The translations under genes and the position numbers were made by a program. A model generated the notes under the pieces. That model searched no databases. It was not told where the DNA came from and was given only the letters and a program-made list of their open reading frames with translations. Positions 63,942-64,000 of a DNA stretch of 64,000 bases are shown here, in pieces. The DNA lies in the NCBI RefSeq assembly GCF_027887165.1, contig NC_077230.1:34361351-34425350 (forward strand). Direction: 5' to 3'. The first letter of the stretch is position 1. Each line of letters begins with the position of its first letter. This DNA is from Monodelphis domestica (Eukaryota; Chordata; Mammalia; Didelphimorphia; Didelphidae).

Positions 63942-64000
63942 GTAAGTAAATTTTCCCATATTTCTTTTAAGATGCAGAGATTGCTAGATCATTGTTTTTG

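Larger units (their letters stand above)
58000..64000 (+). repeat. Tandem duplication unit, copy B (continues past window)
   Basis: It aligns in order with 5515-20860, including exons 1-3, an L1 5'UTR, a SINE, an L1 3' part and the decayed coding-like stretch. About 205 bases at 58195-58400 have no counterpart in copy A. Confidence 0.88.

Overview
This is vertebrate nuclear DNA, AT-rich and intron-dominated. It is almost certainly from a marsupial. The evidence is several copies of the marsupial tRNA-type SINE (beginning GGGGCAGCTGGGTGGCTCAG), marsupial-style L1 elements with long 5'UTRs and a purine-rich spacer between the ORFs, and older MIR/L2 relics. There are no bacterial genes, operons, CRISPR arrays or tRNA/rRNA genes. 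Most short ORFs are antisense shadows of repeats.

The one host gene I can support is a multi-exon gene on the + strand. Eleven exons (5767-48985) encode a neurabin/spinophilin-type PDZ domain (exons 1-4), a coiled coil (exons 5-7), a linker that may hold a hydrophobic segment (exons 8-9) and a neurabin-type SAM domain (exons 10-11). Almost all splice phases agree. The exceptions are one surplus A in exon 6 and a phase conflict around exons 8/9, so this copy (A) may be a young pseudogene. No upstream exons with the F-actin or PP1 binding regions of known neurabins are visible.

A second copy (B) of the 5' half begins at about 58,000 in the same orientation. Its PDZ exons at 58444, 61981 and 63834 have the same lengths (55, 121 and 108 nt) and phases as copy A, with about 12% nucleotide difference. 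The window therefore captures a tandem gene duplication, with copy B running off the right end.

Layout: 1-4576, a near full-length L1 on the minus strand with ORF2 open to the window edge. 5.5-21 kb, copy A PDZ exons, with introns swollen by an ERV1 fossil, L1 pieces, a solo LTR and SINEs that copy B lacks. 21-34 kb, SINEs, MIR/L2 relics and an ORF1-only L1 around exons 5-7. 34-43 kb, an old minus-strand L1 broken by a solo LTR and by a young LTR element with two 340-bp LTRs. 46-49.5 kb, the SAM end of the gene and its poly(A) signal. 49.5-56 kb, intergenic, with an L1 tail flanked by an unusually long (about 104 bp) direct repeat. 56.3-58 kb, an ATCT microsatellite and about 1.6 kb of AT-rich, internally inverted repeat abutting the duplication boundary. 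58-64 kb, copy B.

The two copies act as an internal control: several insertions in copy A have a recognisable empty site in copy B, which places them after the duplication. All identifications were made by reading; no alignment, splice predictor or database was run.
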